From Ifrita kowaldi (Eukaryota > Chordata > Aves > Passeriformes > Cinclosomatidae), in NCBI GenBank assembly GCA_013398055.1, contig VZRS01000253.1:62001-126000 (forward strand): a DNA stretch of 64,000 bases, given 5' to 3'. The translations under genes were made by a program, and so were the position numbers. Of this stretch, positions 62,801 to 64,000 are shown piece after piece. Position 1 is the first letter of the stretch. Each line of letters starts with the position of its first letter. A model generated the notes under the pieces. That model was not told the DNA's origin, did not search any database, and saw only the letters and a list, made by a program, of their open reading frames with translations.

Positions 62801-63950
62801 ACCCCTCATGATGTGTAACTAATAACAGCACGCTAGACATTCGGCTTGCACATTAAATATTAATAACATTTTTCTTCTGACTCATCATTAAGCCAGAGCC
62901 GTGCTGCACAGAGCAAACTGATTTACAGACCATCCGTGGCAGGCTCCAGTGCTGCCCATGTTGCTCAGCGAAACACCTGCTATCCCGAGGTTTGGTGAGG
63001 GACTGGAAAGTGAGCTAGGTCAGAAGTGGGAGGCTTTGAATTGGAGGAAAACAATAACCCAGGCAGGTAGACAGACAGACAAGCCACTCTTCTGACTACA
63101 CCTCTGCCCACAGACAATAGACAGCATCTGAAACAAATCTCTGCAAGGAGCCAGAGTTAAAATCCTACTGCTTGGCTCTGAGGATGCTGCAGGTGCAGCT
63201 GGGGTGCGGTGTTCCCCCGCCCATGTGCTTCTCAGATAAATCTGATGGCGCCTCTAATCTTCTGGGGAAGCCTTCTACAAGCAAGGGAATACAACTATGA
63301 CTGGTATTATTTTCATAGTGAGGAAGAGGACCGATTATTCCCCTGAAAAAATGCTAGTCTCAGCCTTGTTTATACTAAGAGAGAGTCTGACTGCTCTTTC
63401 ATACCTCTTCTCTTTGCAGACAAGGTCGTTTCCACTTCAGAAGCTTACCCTGACTGCAGCTAGAAAGAACTGTTTGCCTGATCCATGGGAGAGCATTTTG
63501 CAGGGAGATTTAAACAAGCCATTTTTGAAATATGGGACTCAGCAAACTATAGGTGATGTATAAGGATTGGAAAATGCTTTCAGTGATTCTTAGCAACACC
63601 CTATCAGAAGAGCAGATTGTCTTAGAAGCTTCAAATATAGTTTCTTTGAAAGAACCTGGTGAGTTCAAGCAGTATGGAATCCATTTGGAAAAGGTGAAAA
63701 GAAAACTTGAGAAGTGAGTCAATGATGAATTAGAAACATCAGAAGAGGGTCAGATTTTTAAAGAAGGTGCCAGACATTTCCCAAAGAACTGTGCTTTCAT
63801 TTAAAAGACTAAATAAATAAAAAAGTAGTAACTCTCTAATCCTTTTTCCCTATGAAGTTTTCAAAAGGTAGGTAGATCACTAGAGGGTTTTTTACACACA
63901 GTGGCTCTTGTTAGAGAAAGATATGTGAATTACTTCATTCTGAGGCCTTT
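59827..63950. other. Non-coding unique sequence, AT-rich blocks
   Basis: No gene is supported; the 154-codon minus-strand frame at 59680-60144 overlaps the G-rich tract and is unrecognised. AT-rich, repeat-poor blocks at 59930-60200 (overlapping ATTTAAAT and TTTAAATT palindromes, ATTAGCATCAATATTAG) and 60560-60790 (ATATTAATGATAACATTAAT) are enhancer-like. 62840-62960 is a weaker candidate. A pyrimidine tract lies at 61693-61733. Confidence 0.5.
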
Positions 63951-63971
63951 GGGGCCAGAGGGTGGGGTGGG
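63951..63971 (+). other. G-quadruplex-forming motif
   Basis: GGGG, CCAGA, GGG, T, GGGG, T, GGG: four G-runs with loops of 5, 1 and 1. Single-base loops favour a stable parallel fold. It lies at the extreme end of the window, so what it may regulate is not visible. Confidence 0.75.
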
Positions 63972-64000
63972 AGAGAGAAATGTGTCAGAATGCCAGACAA

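Noticed and set aside
1..64000. CRISPR arrays, bacterial operons, phage or defence systems
   Set aside because: No regularly spaced repeats, no dense long frames and no ribosome-binding pattern; the avian CR1 content shows vertebrate nuclear DNA.

Overview
This window looks like non-coding vertebrate nuclear DNA, most probably from a bird. The main evidence is a clear CR1 retrotransposon fragment (14918-15800, minus strand). On the minus strand it reads a decayed FADDT reverse-transcriptase motif (as FANDT), then SSVASRVREGVLPLCSAFVR and LGLFSLEKKRLQGDL, and it ends in the CR1 3' untranslated region and the ATTCTATG-type tail. A second short CR1 tail lies at 18139-18262. Low repeat density and CR1 as the main element are typical of avian genomes. 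No order or species can be named from this window.

I found no protein-coding gene that I can support. Every open frame is short (the longest reach 159-243 codons), lacks recognisable domains, and is usually matched by equally long frames on the other strand. The longest one is simply the antisense of the CR1 element. No rRNA, convincing tRNA, CRISPR array, operon or origin was seen. The window is best read as intergenic or deep-intronic sequence.

Layout. 1-13.9 kb: unique sequence with low-complexity tracts and one single-base N (6324). 13.9-18.3 kb: the most repeat-rich part, with a CR1 tail, the large CR1 fragment, a 25-base assembly gap (16042-16066), a very old CR1/L3-like coding relic (17198-17263) and another CR1 tail. 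18.3-32.3 kb: mostly unique, with an old CR1 relic (25111-25255) and AT-rich stretches that resemble conserved enhancers. 32.3-33 kb: MIR/SINE-like relics. 36.9-40.5 kb: AT-rich enhancer-like sequence, another MIR-like relic, then a CpG-enriched stretch (40021-40500), the best candidate for a promoter-like element. 40.5-52 kb: unique sequence with scattered CR1 and MIR relics and a CTCF-like site. 52247-53070: a tandem near-identical 412/411 bp duplication with a single N exactly at the junction, which looks like two overlapping contig ends that were not merged. 53-64 kb: unique sequence, a possible exon bounded by splice-like signals, AT-rich enhancer-like blocks and two G-quadruplex motifs.

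There is no gene network to describe. The most useful observations are the probable assembly artefacts (52.2-53.1 kb and 6.3 kb), the set of very old retroposon relics, and the enhancer-like and promoter-like blocks. Family assignments rest on remembered consensus patterns and no search was run.
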